A stretch of 64,000 bases of DNA from Photorhabdus cinerea (lineage in GTDB: Bacteria; Pseudomonadota; Gammaproteobacteria; Enterobacterales; Enterobacteriaceae), in the NCBI RefSeq assembly GCF_011189575.1, contig NZ_PUJW01000012.1:1-64000 (forward strand), in the 5' to 3' direction. The notes below the pieces were generated by a model. The model worked only from the letters and a program-made list of their open reading frames with translations. It was not told the DNA's origin and ran no database searches. Position numbers and translations under genes: made by a program. Shown piece by piece: positions 24,946-34,480 of the stretch; positions within the stretch are counted from its first letter, which is position 1, and every line of letters starts with the position of its first letter.

Positions 24946-25425
24946 TTACTCCATCAGGGTAAAACTTTTATAATGATCTAACGTCAGATAAATCAGACCG
25001 TCAGATGAATAAACCAGTCTATCACTCCCTCGGTGCCCACAACGATAGTTAACATCTGCCTCAAACCACTGACGCTTCGGTTTCATTGGTAACTTTTTCT
25101 CACGATTGGCAAATTTATCACCACCAATTGCCCGCCCCGGCAAAACCTGACATAAGTTTCCCTGTTTTGCATTCCAGCCAAAGTCACGGGCCTGCCTTTT
25201 GGTAATATATAGATCAGGCAATTTATTATTCTGCCGTAAGTAAGCTACCACATTATTCTGTTCAGTAAGCCTATCAATCCTTTGTATTGCCGAAGTACTG
25301 CTATCTGTTTCCGCAGTCTGTGCCAGTGTTTTCTCAACACCTTGCGTACCAACACCTTTAGCAAAGGTGCCATAAGCCACAACTAGAACAGTCAGTAACA
25401 CGCCTGCTAACCAAGTCTTCTTCAT
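24946..25425 (-). CDS. secreted barnase-family guanyl-specific ribonuclease
   Basis: 159 aa: an N-terminal signal peptide or anchor (MKKTWLAGVLLTVLVVAYGTF), a linker of about 40 residues, then a barnase domain (about 60-159): LPDLYITKRQARDFGW, LPGRAIGGDKFANREKKLP, EADVNY, SSDGLIYLTLDHYKSF. The catalytic triad equivalents Glu122, Arg136 and His151 are all present, so it should be active. Cys92 and Cys129 could form a disulphide not found in barnase. Exported, it would cleave RNA outside or in rival cells; barstar protects the producer. The usual enterobacterial roles are scavenging or competition (inference). Confidence 0.92.
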   Translation of the reverse strand: MKKTWLAGVLLTVLVVAYGTFAKGVGTQGVEKTLAQTAETDSSTSAIQRIDRLTEQNNVVAYLRQNNKLPDLYITKRQARDFGWNAKQGNLCQVLPGRAIGGDKFANREKKLPMKPKRQWFEADVNYRCGHRGSDRLVYSSDGLIYLTLDHYKSFTLME

Positions 25426-25469
25426 GACTATCCTTAATGATGATCTATGTCAGATAAACAGCAAAAAAA

Positions 25470-26915
25470 TCAGGCTGTTCCTCCAACGGTCAAGTTGTCC
25501 AGTTTCAAAGTAGGCTGACCAACACCAACGGGTACGCTCTGGCCCTCTTTGCCACAAACCCCAACACCTTTATCCAGATCAAGATCATTTCCTACCATAG
25601 AGATCTGCTGCATAGCCTCAATACCGGAACCGATTAGCGTTGCACCTTTCACTGGTTTGGTAATCTTGCCGTTCTCGATCAGATAAGCTTCAGATGTCGA
25701 GAACACGAATTTACCGGAAGTGATATCCACTTGACCACCACCAAAATTTGGTGCATACAAACCATTTTCTACACTACCTATAATTTCTTCCGGTGTAGAA
25801 TTGCCCGCCAGCAAATAAGTGTTAGTCATACGAGGCATTGGCAGATGAGCATAAGATTCACGGCGACCATTACCCGTCGGCGCTACCCCCATCAGGCGGG
25901 CATTCATTTTGTCCTGCATGTAACCTTTGAGAATGCCATTTTCAATTAATACATTGTATTGCCCAGGAACACCTTCATCATCAATCGCCAATGATCCGCG
26001 ACGACCTTTTATCGTGCCATCATCAACCACAGTACAAAGTTCAGAAGCGACTTTCTCACCAATCCGACCAGAGAATACGGAAGTACCACGGCGGTTAAAA
26101 TCACCTTCCAGACCGTGGCCAACAGCTTCATGCAGCAACACTCCCGGCCAACCAGCCCCCAGAACGACAGGCATAGTACCAGCAGGCGCAGCAACAGCCG
26201 AAAGGTTCACCAGCGCCATACGAACAGCCTCACGCGCAAATTGTTCTGCACGATTCTGACCATCCATCATTTCCAGAAAATATTCATAACCATAACGGCC
26301 ACCACCGCCACCAGTACCGTGTTCACGTTTACCGTTATCTTCCACCAATACAGAGACAGATAAGCGCACCAGAGGACGAATATCAGCAGCCAGAGTACCA
26401 TCAGTTGCCGCAACTAATACCCGTTCGTAGACCCCTGTCAGACTGGCATTCACTTCTTGTACTCTCGGATCTTCAGCACGAGCAACCTGATCTACACGCT
26501 GCAATAACGCGATCTTTTCTTCACGGGAAAAACTTTGCAATGGATCAATTGCTGCATAAAGTGGAGAGTAAGCCACTTCTCCAAGGGTATGGACTTTACC
26601 ATTCCCTTTTTCATGGACGATACTACGGGCAGCCTGCACGCTTTGTTGCAACGCATTGAGTGTGATCTGATCTGCATAAGCAAAACCTGTTTTTTCACCA
26701 CTGATTGCTCGAACACCAACCCCCTGATCAATATTATAGGAACCATCCTTAATAATACGATCTTCCAATACCCAAGACTCATGATAGCTGGACTGAAAAT
26801 AGAGATCGGCATAATCCAGCCGGCGCTCAGCCAATTGACCCAATACTGAAAACAGATCTTGATGACTTAATTTATTTGCAGTCAGTAAATATTCACTGAC
26901 AGAAGTTAAACTCAT
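25470..26915 (-). CDS. tldD: TldD, catalytic subunit of the TldD/TldE metalloprotease
   Basis: 481 aa, same as E. coli. Carries the zinc site HEAVGHGLEGD (HExxxH, near residue 260) and the glycine-rich ENGKITKPVKGATLIGSGIE near the C-terminus. With PmbA it forms the active protease. Here pmbA lies only about 1.6 kb beyond it, whereas in E. coli the genes are far apart. It lies 12 bp downstream of the nitrilase-family gene. Confidence 0.98.
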   Translation of the reverse strand: MSLTSVSEYLLTANKLSHQDLFSVLGQLAERRLDYADLYFQSSYHESWVLEDRIIKDGSYNIDQGVGVRAISGEKTGFAYADQITLNALQQSVQAARSIVHEKGNGKVHTLGEVAYSPLYAAIDPLQSFSREEKIALLQRVDQVARAEDPRVQEVNASLTGVYERVLVAATDGTLAADIRPLVRLSVSVLVEDNGKREHGTGGGGGRYGYEYFLEMMDGQNRAEQFAREAVRMALVNLSAVAAPAGTMPVVLGAGWPGVLLHEAVGHGLEGDFNRRGTSVFSGRIGEKVASELCTVVDDGTIKGRRGSLAIDDEGVPGQYNVLIENGILKGYMQDKMNARLMGVAPTGNGRRESYAHLPMPRMTNTYLLAGNSTPEEIIGSVENGLYAPNFGGGQVDITSGKFVFSTSEAYLIENGKITKPVKGATLIGSGIEAMQQISMVGNDLDLDKGVGVCGKEGQSVPVGVGQPTLKLDNLTVGGTA

Positions 26916-26927
26916 AATTGCTACTCT

Positions 26928-27779
26928 TTAATTTGCGATATTCTTTTTAATCAGGGAAGTCAGCTGCGGTCGGAAGCGGTTATGTTTAACCACTTTCATC
27001 TGCTCACGCATAATCTTCAGGCTGTCAGCCCTGACATTCAGTTGTAGTGCACTGACTGCATCTGGGTTTTTCTTCATCACTTTCCCCCAGCCGTCTACTG
27101 CCATTGAGTGGCCCCATGTCTGGCGAGTCCCATGTACACCAACCTGAGCAGGTGCTAACAGAATACACTGGTTTTCAATAGCACGGGCCCGTAACAATGG
27201 CTCCCAATGTGCTTTTCCTGTTAAACGGGTAAATGCCGCCGGAACAGATATCAATTCAGCGCCTTGTTCACGTAGCGCCTGAAACAACCCAGGGAAACGC
27301 AGATCATAACATATGGTCATCCCAAGACGACCGACAGGCGTATCCACAACAGTAATATGTTCCCCGCGCTGGAAACTAGCAGACTCGTTATATGCTCCAT
27401 GTTCATCATTAATATTGACATCAAACATATGGATTTTGTCGTAACGTGCGCGGATCTCACCCTGATCATCAAATAACAAGCTGCTGCTAGTTATCTGTTC
27501 AGGATTTTCACGACTGATAAGCGGCATAGAACCGATTAATAGCCAGATACCATAACGGCGCGCAATATCACTGACGGCCTGCTGCAAAGGCCCTTCTCCC
27601 TGCTGTTCTGCATGCTTACGATAGCGAGCAGCATCAGCAAACAACAATGCATTTTCCGGGGTCATGACAAGTTTGATAGTATCCGGCAACTGCTTTATTT
27701 GTTGTTCAATTTGCGCCAAATTATGTTTGATATTCTCACCGCTACATAACTGTAAGAGTGCAACATTGACGTTTCTCAT
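26928..27779 (-). CDS. nitrilase-superfamily amidohydrolase (Nit1-like)
   Basis: 283 aa. The Glu-Lys-Cys triad is intact: Glu42 (MTPENALL), Lys115 (RYDKIHMFDV), Cys157 (TICYDLRFPGLF). The sequence around the triad and the C-terminal AHWEPLLRARAIENQ fit the Nit1/deaminated-glutathione amidase branch, which removes side-product deaminated glutathione. That substrate is inferred from the branch. Its ATG overlaps the yhdP stop by 4 bp, so it is coupled to yhdP and tldD; E. coli lacks a gene here. Confidence 0.9.
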   Translation of the reverse strand: MRNVNVALLQLCSGENIKHNLAQIEQQIKQLPDTIKLVMTPENALLFADAARYRKHAEQQGEGPLQQAVSDIARRYGIWLLIGSMPLISRENPEQITSSSLLFDDQGEIRARYDKIHMFDVNINDEHGAYNESASFQRGEHITVVDTPVGRLGMTICYDLRFPGLFQALREQGAELISVPAAFTRLTGKAHWEPLLRARAIENQCILLAPAQVGVHGTRQTWGHSMAVDGWGKVMKKNPDAVSALQLNVRADSLKIMREQMKVVKHNRFRPQLTSLIKKNIAN

Positions 27780-30700
27780 GTTCCTCTGTTCTCCTTAAGT
27801 TGACGCAAAACTTCATCAATTTTCGGCTGATCAAAATTACCAGTAATCCGGTAACGAATAACCGATATCTTATTCCATAACGGCCCCAAAACCTTAGTCG
27901 CTGCAAATAGGGCGGCACCTGCTACTGGATTAATAACAAAAGCTGTTGCTACACCGACAGTAGCCGAAATTTCTGGTGTGACAATCGCTTCTATATTGAT
28001 CTGTTGGCGAACAAAATCAATCTCCCCTTGCGTTGTCACATCAGCAATCAACCCATCAATCCGTAAATTTTTGGTATTGAGCACCCCATTTTTTATTGAA
28101 GCATCACCACGGATTGAGTCAAATTCAAAGTCCTGACTAAAGGTATCACTAAAATCGAGTTGTAATTTACGCAGCAAAGCATCAAAACTAACTAGTCTGA
28201 GTAGTTGACCTGCACGCCCTCCTCCCAGCTTTTCAATTGCGCCTTTGCCTAAATCACTTTTAAGATCACCATTCAGCGTTTGCAAATCAGGTTTCCAGGG
28301 TACATCTTGCCAGTTAAAATCAAAATGGAAGGTGAACGGTGAATTAACAATTGGCACAACCATACCAAGATAAGATGCTATTTCATCAAACCTCTCACCA
28401 GAGAATTGTCCCACAAGATGAGTATTATTCCCTACAGTACTTTCCTGCCAACGACCGGCCAAATTGAGTTTACTAACGCTGTTTTCCACCCTGCCATCTT
28501 TTAATACCAACGCATTACCTTCTGGTATCAAGGACCCTGACACTTTCCCTAGTTTCAATCCCATAATCCAGCACTCAGAACAGATGATATCTAATAACGG
28601 CCATCGGTTCAGCGAATAACGCTGAGTTGTATTTGTCTGAGATTGCTTAGGTAAATCTAATTCAGGTTGCTCAACGCTGTTCCACTGAGGATTATAGTAA
28701 AGGTGGCTCAGATTCACCTGCCACGGGCCATTATTATGAATATTAAGCTTACCGTTAATTTCCTGACCATTAGCACTGATCTGCATCCCCCAAGGCTGTT
28801 TTTCCACATCCAACGATAATTGATCCCAACGCTGTCCTCCCGCATCCAATGATGGGAATGATACCCGCAGGTACTGTGGCAACATTGACTCTCCTGAAAA
28901 TGAAGAACCAGAAACCAGAGAAGTCATCAACCCCAACCACTCTTCACCATTAATTGAAGGAAAATTCAACTCCAATAGTGACTTCTCAGGTAAGTTAGGA
29001 ACTTTGTCACTATTACTTTGTAAAATTCCTCGTAACAGTTGACTATTTTTCCCTGCCAAACGCCATTGAGTATTAAATACATACTGTTTACCCAAAATGC
29101 CTTTCACGTGCAGTCGATCCATATCACCATCAGCCAAAATATGCAGGGCTTTAAGTTTTCTCAGTTCATCTACTTTCAAGGCGGGTAACTGGCTGCCCAT
29201 TTGTGACAAATCAGCGTCGATTTTCACATCATATTGAACCTTACCTTGATACGGTAAACTAATACCTACTTTACCTTTCCAGTCAACGGAGCCAAACAGT
29301 TCTTTAGCAATCGCTGGTGGCAGGTTCGGTAACTTTTCAGTAGCCCAATCAGCATTCAAGCCAACATTCACCCGATAGTTTTTCAGTAAATTCTGGGTAG
29401 AAAAATCAACAGTAACAGGCTGCCCAAACCACTGCACTGATAATTTATCACTTTGTAAATTACCATTATTAAAACGGAACCGGCCACTGACATTTTTCAT
29501 CTCGCTGTCCAACGGCTTAATCAACAGATGATTATTCTTTAAAGTGACCTCACCACTGGCATCCACATTGCCGCCATCAAGCGGAATATCCAGATGTAAA
29601 TTACCAGTAACCTGACCACCAACCTGCAATGTATCAAGCGTTTTACCAACGGAATCTGCTAACGGGCTACGGGTAAAATATTCATGGATATCTTTACCCT
29701 CTCCCAGAAGATCAGCATCGATTAACAATTTCTTTTTACCGTAATCAGAAATTACCGCTGAAACGTTGCCCGCTTTTACTTTGCCAAGTGCCGTTTGCGG
29801 AGCAAGCATCCATAAGCCGTTATTATGGAAATTAAGGTCAATATCCAAATCCTGCAATGCCGGCCAGTTTGGTTGATATTGGAAAGTAGCATGGCGCAGT
29901 GGCGCAAAAATCTGAAACTGGCCATCATTCTTTGTAAATGGAAAATCTTTTGGATTGCCCTGAAAAACGAAAGTTGCGTTTTCTATCTGCCCTTTAATAA
30001 TTGAAGCCGTCAGATAGTCAGTCAGAGATGTTCCCATCAAAGACTCAGGAAAATATCGCCAAGCATCACCTGCATCAGAAACCCGTATTCCCGCCAGAAT
30101 ACTTAGCGCCGGAGGCTGTTCTTTTGGTTGTTGATAACGAAAATCGCCATTAAGCCACAACGATTTTGCCTGTAAATCCAACCCCTGGCTCCAAAGTTGT
30201 AAACCTCGTTTACCCTGCTGCCAAAACACTTCACCATGACTTTGGAATATCTCAAACGGTGCCCGGAACATACCTTGATAATCAACTACGCTATCCTTCA
30301 ACGTAAAACTCAGTTCTCCCTGCTGCAAACTACCATTGAGAAAACCAGAGAAATGATCAATGGAAGGCAATCCCTGCCAGCGTTGCCAACCGACATCTTG
30401 CCACTGAACACTGATGTGTGAGTTATCTGCAAGTTCCTGTGTAATATCAAGAGCAAAATGATTTACCAACCCCTGTGGCTGGCGATGTTCCCAATCCCTG
30501 ACAAGGTCAGGGGTCAAAAAAGAAAAAGTGGGTAAAATGCTACTCAACCGTTCAAGTTGAATATTTTCTGCCCGGATACGCCAGTGATCTTTGCTATCAT
30601 ACTTCTTAGCTTCCGGTAGATAGAACACTGATGCCTTTCCTGACGGCCATTGCTGGCCGTCAGTGACCAAGCTTGCCAACTCAGGTACATCAAACAACCA

Positions 30701-31582
30701 ACCATTACCCTGACGACGCATCCGTAATACCAAATCACTGACAGAAAGATTATGGAGTTTGTCAGCAACTTTCCAGTTAGCTTCTCCCTGGCGTAATTGC
30801 AGTTGGCCGCCATCAATTCGCCCATCTTTAAGCATAATCCAGCTAGACAAGCTAAATTCAGCATCTTTAAGCCCGGTATTATCCTGCAACCAATGACTCA
30901 GCCATGGGTGAATATCAACATTATCTGCCTGTAAATAAATAGTACCGTTATCCAATACGCCATTAGTGTCACGCAAATCAAATTTAACTTGTACATTCCC
31001 ATGCTGATTATTGATAGAAGAGAGACTTATTTCCCCCTGCGCACGATGACGGTTATTTTTATTCAGCCAGGTTAATCGTGGTAACAGCAGATCTGCCTGC
31101 TCACCGGAGGGGGTCAAAAAAGTAAAGCGACTATCTTGCAAATTAAAATGGTCAAACTGTTCGAGAAACAAATCAGAAAACGTATCTGATTGGGAAAGCA
31201 TATTACCACTTTGAGCATTAAACAGCGGTTGATGGTAATTCACTTGCAACTGATAAAAAGTAAGATCGCGGAAATTCCACTGCATTCTTAACAGAGATAA
31301 CCAGATATCCAATGCAACCGTGATTTTTTTAGCTTTCACATCTGCACTTGCAGTTTTCACACTAATATCGCGTAGTTCAAGAACAGGCCCGAAAGATTCC
31401 CATTCTCCCGCAATATATCCAACATCAACAGGTACACCGATAATTGACTCAACTTTAGCGAGCAATTGCGGACGATAGCTATTAATATGTGGCAATAGAA
31501 AACGCAATCCACTGACAAGCAAAGCCACAATGATAATGACTATTGCGGCTGTCGCTAATAATACTCCCGGCAGTCGCCTCAC
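27776..31582 (-). CDS. yhdP: YhdP, AsmA-like intermembrane lipid transport protein
   Basis: 1268 aa (E. coli 1266). An N-terminal membrane anchor (LLATAAIVIIIVALLVSGLRFLL) is followed by a very long beta-rich periplasmic region and a conserved C-terminal AsmA/DUF3971 part (DFSDTFSQDFEFDSIRGDAS, VVTPEISATVGVATAFVINP). With TamB and YdbH it moves phospholipid from the inner to the outer membrane. It lies downstream of rng, 50 bp away, as in E. coli. Confidence 0.97.
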   Translation of the reverse strand: MRRLPGVLLATAAIVIIIVALLVSGLRFLLPHINSYRPQLLAKVESIIGVPVDVGYIAGEWESFGPVLELRDISVKTASADVKAKKITVALDIWLSLLRMQWNFRDLTFYQLQVNYHQPLFNAQSGNMLSQSDTFSDLFLEQFDHFNLQDSRFTFLTPSGEQADLLLPRLTWLNKNNRHRAQGEISLSSINNQHGNVQVKFDLRDTNGVLDNGTIYLQADNVDIHPWLSHWLQDNTGLKDAEFSLSSWIMLKDGRIDGGQLQLRQGEANWKVADKLHNLSVSDLVLRMRRQGNGWLFDVPELASLVTDGQQWPSGKASVFYLPEAKKYDSKDHWRIRAENIQLERLSSILPTFSFLTPDLVRDWEHRQPQGLVNHFALDITQELADNSHISVQWQDVGWQRWQGLPSIDHFSGFLNGSLQQGELSFTLKDSVVDYQGMFRAPFEIFQSHGEVFWQQGKRGLQLWSQGLDLQAKSLWLNGDFRYQQPKEQPPALSILAGIRVSDAGDAWRYFPESLMGTSLTDYLTASIIKGQIENATFVFQGNPKDFPFTKNDGQFQIFAPLRHATFQYQPNWPALQDLDIDLNFHNNGLWMLAPQTALGKVKAGNVSAVISDYGKKKLLIDADLLGEGKDIHEYFTRSPLADSVGKTLDTLQVGGQVTGNLHLDIPLDGGNVDASGEVTLKNNHLLIKPLDSEMKNVSGRFRFNNGNLQSDKLSVQWFGQPVTVDFSTQNLLKNYRVNVGLNADWATEKLPNLPPAIAKELFGSVDWKGKVGISLPYQGKVQYDVKIDADLSQMGSQLPALKVDELRKLKALHILADGDMDRLHVKGILGKQYVFNTQWRLAGKNSQLLRGILQSNSDKVPNLPEKSLLELNFPSINGEEWLGLMTSLVSGSSFSGESMLPQYLRVSFPSLDAGGQRWDQLSLDVEKQPWGMQISANGQEINGKLNIHNNGPWQVNLSHLYYNPQWNSVEQPELDLPKQSQTNTTQRYSLNRWPLLDIICSECWIMGLKLGKVSGSLIPEGNALVLKDGRVENSVSKLNLAGRWQESTVGNNTHLVGQFSGERFDEIASYLGMVVPIVNSPFTFHFDFNWQDVPWKPDLQTLNGDLKSDLGKGAIEKLGGGRAGQLLRLVSFDALLRKLQLDFSDTFSQDFEFDSIRGDASIKNGVLNTKNLRIDGLIADVTTQGEIDFVRQQINIEAIVTPEISATVGVATAFVINPVAGAALFAATKVLGPLWNKISVIRYRITGNFDQPKIDEVLRQLKENRGT

Positions 31583-31632
31583 ACGTATCTCCTTGGTTGC
31601 CAGTGCTGTTATGTCAGCAAACCAGATGGTTA

Positions 31633-33102
31633 TTACATCATAACTACGTCAAACTGTTCCTGACTGTAGAGCTGTTCTGTCTGAACTTTTACCTGTTTAC
31701 CGACAAAAATTTCCACTTCTGCTAGTGCATGAGATTCTTCCCCTTTCAGCGCTTCGACTACGGCTGGCGATGCATAAATAAGAAAGCGATCTGCATCAAC
31801 TGCCCGGTGAACACGCACAATTTCACGCATAATCTCATAACAGACCGTTTCAACAGATTTCACCGTTCCCCTTCCATTACAAGTAGGGCAATCGTCACAG
31901 AGTATATGCTCTATGCTCTCACGGGTTCGCTTACGCGTCATTTCTACTAATCCTAGCTGTGAAAAACCATTAATCGTTGTTTTAACGCGATCTTTACTCA
32001 GCGCCTGTTCAAGAAAAGCTAATACTCGCCGACGGTGGTCTTCGCTGTTCATATCAATAAAATCAATAATGATAATACCACCCAGATTACGCAATCTTAA
32101 CTGTCTGGCAATCGCCTGCGTCGCTTCGATATTAGTATTAAAGATAGTTTCTTCCAGATTACGGTGTCCGACAAATGCTCCGGTATTAATATCAATTGTG
32201 GTCATCGCTTCTGTTTGGTCAATAATCAGATAACCACCTGACTTCAATTCAACTTTACGGTCAAGTGCCCGCTGGATCTCATTTTCTACATCAAACAGAT
32301 CGAAAATAGGTTGATTACCGTTATAAAGTTCCAGCTTGGCGGTCATTTTAGGAATATATTCACTAATAAATTCTTGTAACTGATTAAACGTTAAACGAGA
32401 ATCTACACGAATACGATCAAGAGCCGCTCCGGCGAAATCACGTAGAATACGATGAGCCAGAGCCAGTTCACCGTAAAGTTTATTTTTGGTGACATTGCGC
32501 TTTTTACGCTCTATTACCTTACTCCACAGTCGTTTCAGGAAAGCCGCATCCTGAGTTAACTCATCGTCACCAACCCCTTCAGCAGCCGTTCTAATAATGA
32601 AACCACCATGCTCATCACAATAGTCAGCCACAATATTTTTCAGGCGATTACGCTCTGCTTCACTTTCAATACGTTGTGAAACCCCGACATGAGAAGCACC
32701 GGGCATAAATACAAGATAGCGGGAAGGCAATGTAATATCCGTAGTTAGCCTGGCTCCTTTGGTGCCAAGCGGATCTTTCACGACCTGAACCATTAAGTCC
32801 TGCCCCTGACGAACCAGCTCAGCAATATCTCGGACATGAAAGTTCTTTTGTTCCTCACCAGCAATGCATTCCGTATGAGGCATAATATCTGAGGCATGCA
32901 GAAAGGCGGCTTTTTCCAATCCAATATCCACAAAAGCCGCTTGCATTCCAGGTAATACCCGGCTTACACGACCTTTGTAAATATTGCCAACAATTCCTCT
33001 TTTGGCTTCTCTTTCAACATGGATTTCCTGCAAGATCCCACCATCAATGTAGGCAACGCGCGTTTCAGACGGTGTTATGTTGACTAATAACTCTGCTGTC
33101 AT
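31633..33102 (-). CDS. rng: ribonuclease G
   Basis: 489 aa (E. coli 489). N-terminal S1 domain (about residues 35-125: RGIVGNIYKGRVSRVLPGMQ), a DNase-I-like catalytic part with the metal-binding Asp pair (TIDINTGAFVGHRN and IIIDFIDM), and a Zn-link CDDCPTCNGRG near residue 405. It matures the 16S rRNA 5' end and decays some mRNAs. It overlaps maf by 4 bp. Confidence 0.99.
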   Translation of the reverse strand: MTAELLVNITPSETRVAYIDGGILQEIHVEREAKRGIVGNIYKGRVSRVLPGMQAAFVDIGLEKAAFLHASDIMPHTECIAGEEQKNFHVRDIAELVRQGQDLMVQVVKDPLGTKGARLTTDITLPSRYLVFMPGASHVGVSQRIESEAERNRLKNIVADYCDEHGGFIIRTAAEGVGDDELTQDAAFLKRLWSKVIERKKRNVTKNKLYGELALAHRILRDFAGAALDRIRVDSRLTFNQLQEFISEYIPKMTAKLELYNGNQPIFDLFDVENEIQRALDRKVELKSGGYLIIDQTEAMTTIDINTGAFVGHRNLEETIFNTNIEATQAIARQLRLRNLGGIIIIDFIDMNSEDHRRRVLAFLEQALSKDRVKTTINGFSQLGLVEMTRKRTRESIEHILCDDCPTCNGRGTVKSVETVCYEIMREIVRVHRAVDADRFLIYASPAVVEALKGEESHALAEVEIFVGKQVKVQTEQLYSQEQFDVVMM

Positions 33103-33686
33103 GTGTTCCTCTTTCCATCAACTAACGCAAAAAACTTTGTGATTAATTCATGCGTTTCCACCAATGGCAAACCAACTACTGCGTGATAACTACCGTTTAA
33201 CGTTTTGACAAAGCAACCCGCTTTTCCTTGAATACCATAAGCACCCGCTTTGTCCATTGGCTCACCAGATGCTACATAATCCAAAATTTCCTGCGTAGAT
33301 AACTGGCGAAAAGTCACATCCGTAACAACTATATCACTTAAAGTACGCTGACTATCTGATAAAGCAATAGCTGTAATTACCTGATGGCACTGACCGCAAA
33401 GTGTGCTGAGCATTTCAATGGCGTGTTGTTCATTACGCGGTTTTTCCAGAATTTTATCATTTAATACAACAATCGTATCAGCTCCCAACACCGGAAAATC
33501 CTCTGGCGCAATAGCAACCCCCGCCAGAGATTTATCTCTTGCTAATCGACTGACATATTGACGTGAAGTTTCACCCTCTTGCCATTGCTCCTCTATTTGA
33601 GGAGAAAGAATTTCAAATTTAAAGTCCAATAATTCAACCAGCTCACGTCGTCTTGGCGAGCCAGAAGCCAAATAGAAGGTTTTCAT
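33099..33686 (-). CDS. yhdE: Maf-family dTTP/UTP pyrophosphatase (YhdE)
   Basis: 195 aa (E. coli 197). Maf fold: LASGSPRRRELVELL at the N-terminus, then VLGADTIVVL and MDKAGAYGIQGKAG. It hydrolyses dTTP, UTP and modified pyrimidine triphosphates to monophosphates, as a house-cleaning enzyme. Co-transcribed with rng through a 4-bp overlap. Confidence 0.96.
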   Translation of the reverse strand: MKTFYLASGSPRRRELVELLDFKFEILSPQIEEQWQEGETSRQYVSRLARDKSLAGVAIAPEDFPVLGADTIVVLNDKILEKPRNEQHAIEMLSTLCGQCHQVITAIALSDSQRTLSDIVVTDVTFRQLSTQEILDYVASGEPMDKAGAYGIQGKAGCFVKTLNGSYHAVVGLPLVETHELITKFFALVDGKRNT

Positions 33687-33991
33687 GATGATATTATCCT
33701 TTACTACCTATACCATTAAGCTATTTCATTTGCTCTTCTTTGTAATAAACAGAGTGAGCTTAAACAGAATTCAGACAAAAGTATTAACTTTTGAACGCAC
33801 TTAATATAGCCCAAAGGCGAGCAAAGTAAGTCATCCTCACGTACTATATCTATATGTATCCTATAAGTTATATGTGCTTGTCCGTATCCACGATTTATTA
33901 GAAAGAACAACCGGTATCAATAATGTTTACTGGAATAAACCCTTCGTCAGAGCATTAAAAACCACAGCTCAATCATTAATGCACATTAACA
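33687..33991. other. intergenic region between maf and mreD
   Basis: 305 bp with no convincing gene; a 64-codon open frame on the minus strand (33716-33910) has no Shine-Dalgarno and no recognisable family. The mreBCD transcript would enter from the right, so this may hold its end and a promoter for maf-rng. I see no strong terminator. Confidence 0.4.
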
Positions 33992-34480
33992 TTAACGCAC
34001 ATTAAATTGACGCCGGATTTTTCGCATTAACAGGAATAACCACGGCCAAAGAATACCATTGACCAAACTGTTCCAGAATACTTCTGAATGAAAAGCAACA
34101 TTTGATAACAAAAATTCTGCCCAAAAAACACTAAGGTCCATCAGCACTGATAAAGCAACGACGACTAAAGACTGCTGCCAAAGTGCCATATTGCGAAACA
34201 ATTGAAACTTAAATGACACCAAATAACTAACAAGACTGTAAGCCAAAGCGTTAACACCCAACGTTGCTCCCTGAATCAAATCTATGATGATCCCCAGAAC
34301 AAAACCGGTACCAACACTGACTCTGTGGGGTAATGCCATCACCCAATAAATGAGCAATAGTGCTGACCAGGTAGGCCGATACATATAAATTTGCTCCGGC
34401 CAAGGCATAATTTGCAGCACCATTGCAATCAAGAAAGATAACCAAATGATCCAACGCCCATGACTTCGGTATTGATTCAT
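33992..34480 (-). CDS. mreD: rod shape-determining protein MreD
   Basis: 162 aa (E. coli 162). Small inner-membrane protein with about five hydrophobic segments (WIIWLSFLIAMVLQIMPW; GTGFVLGIIIDLIQGATLG; QSLVVVALSVLMDL). It works with MreC and the RodA-PBP2 elongasome. Start shares a base with the mreC stop region, so the two are coupled. Confidence 0.97.
   Translation of the reverse strand: MNQYRSHGRWIIWLSFLIAMVLQIMPWPEQIYMYRPTWSALLLIYWVMALPHRVSVGTGFVLGIIIDLIQGATLGVNALAYSLVSYLVSFKFQLFRNMALWQQSLVVVALSVLMDLSVFWAEFLLSNVAFHSEVFWNSLVNGILWPWLFLLMRKIRRQFNVR

Noticed and set aside
33716..33910. 64-codon minus-strand open frame between maf and mreD
   Set aside because: No ribosome site, no family, and the composition looks non-coding.
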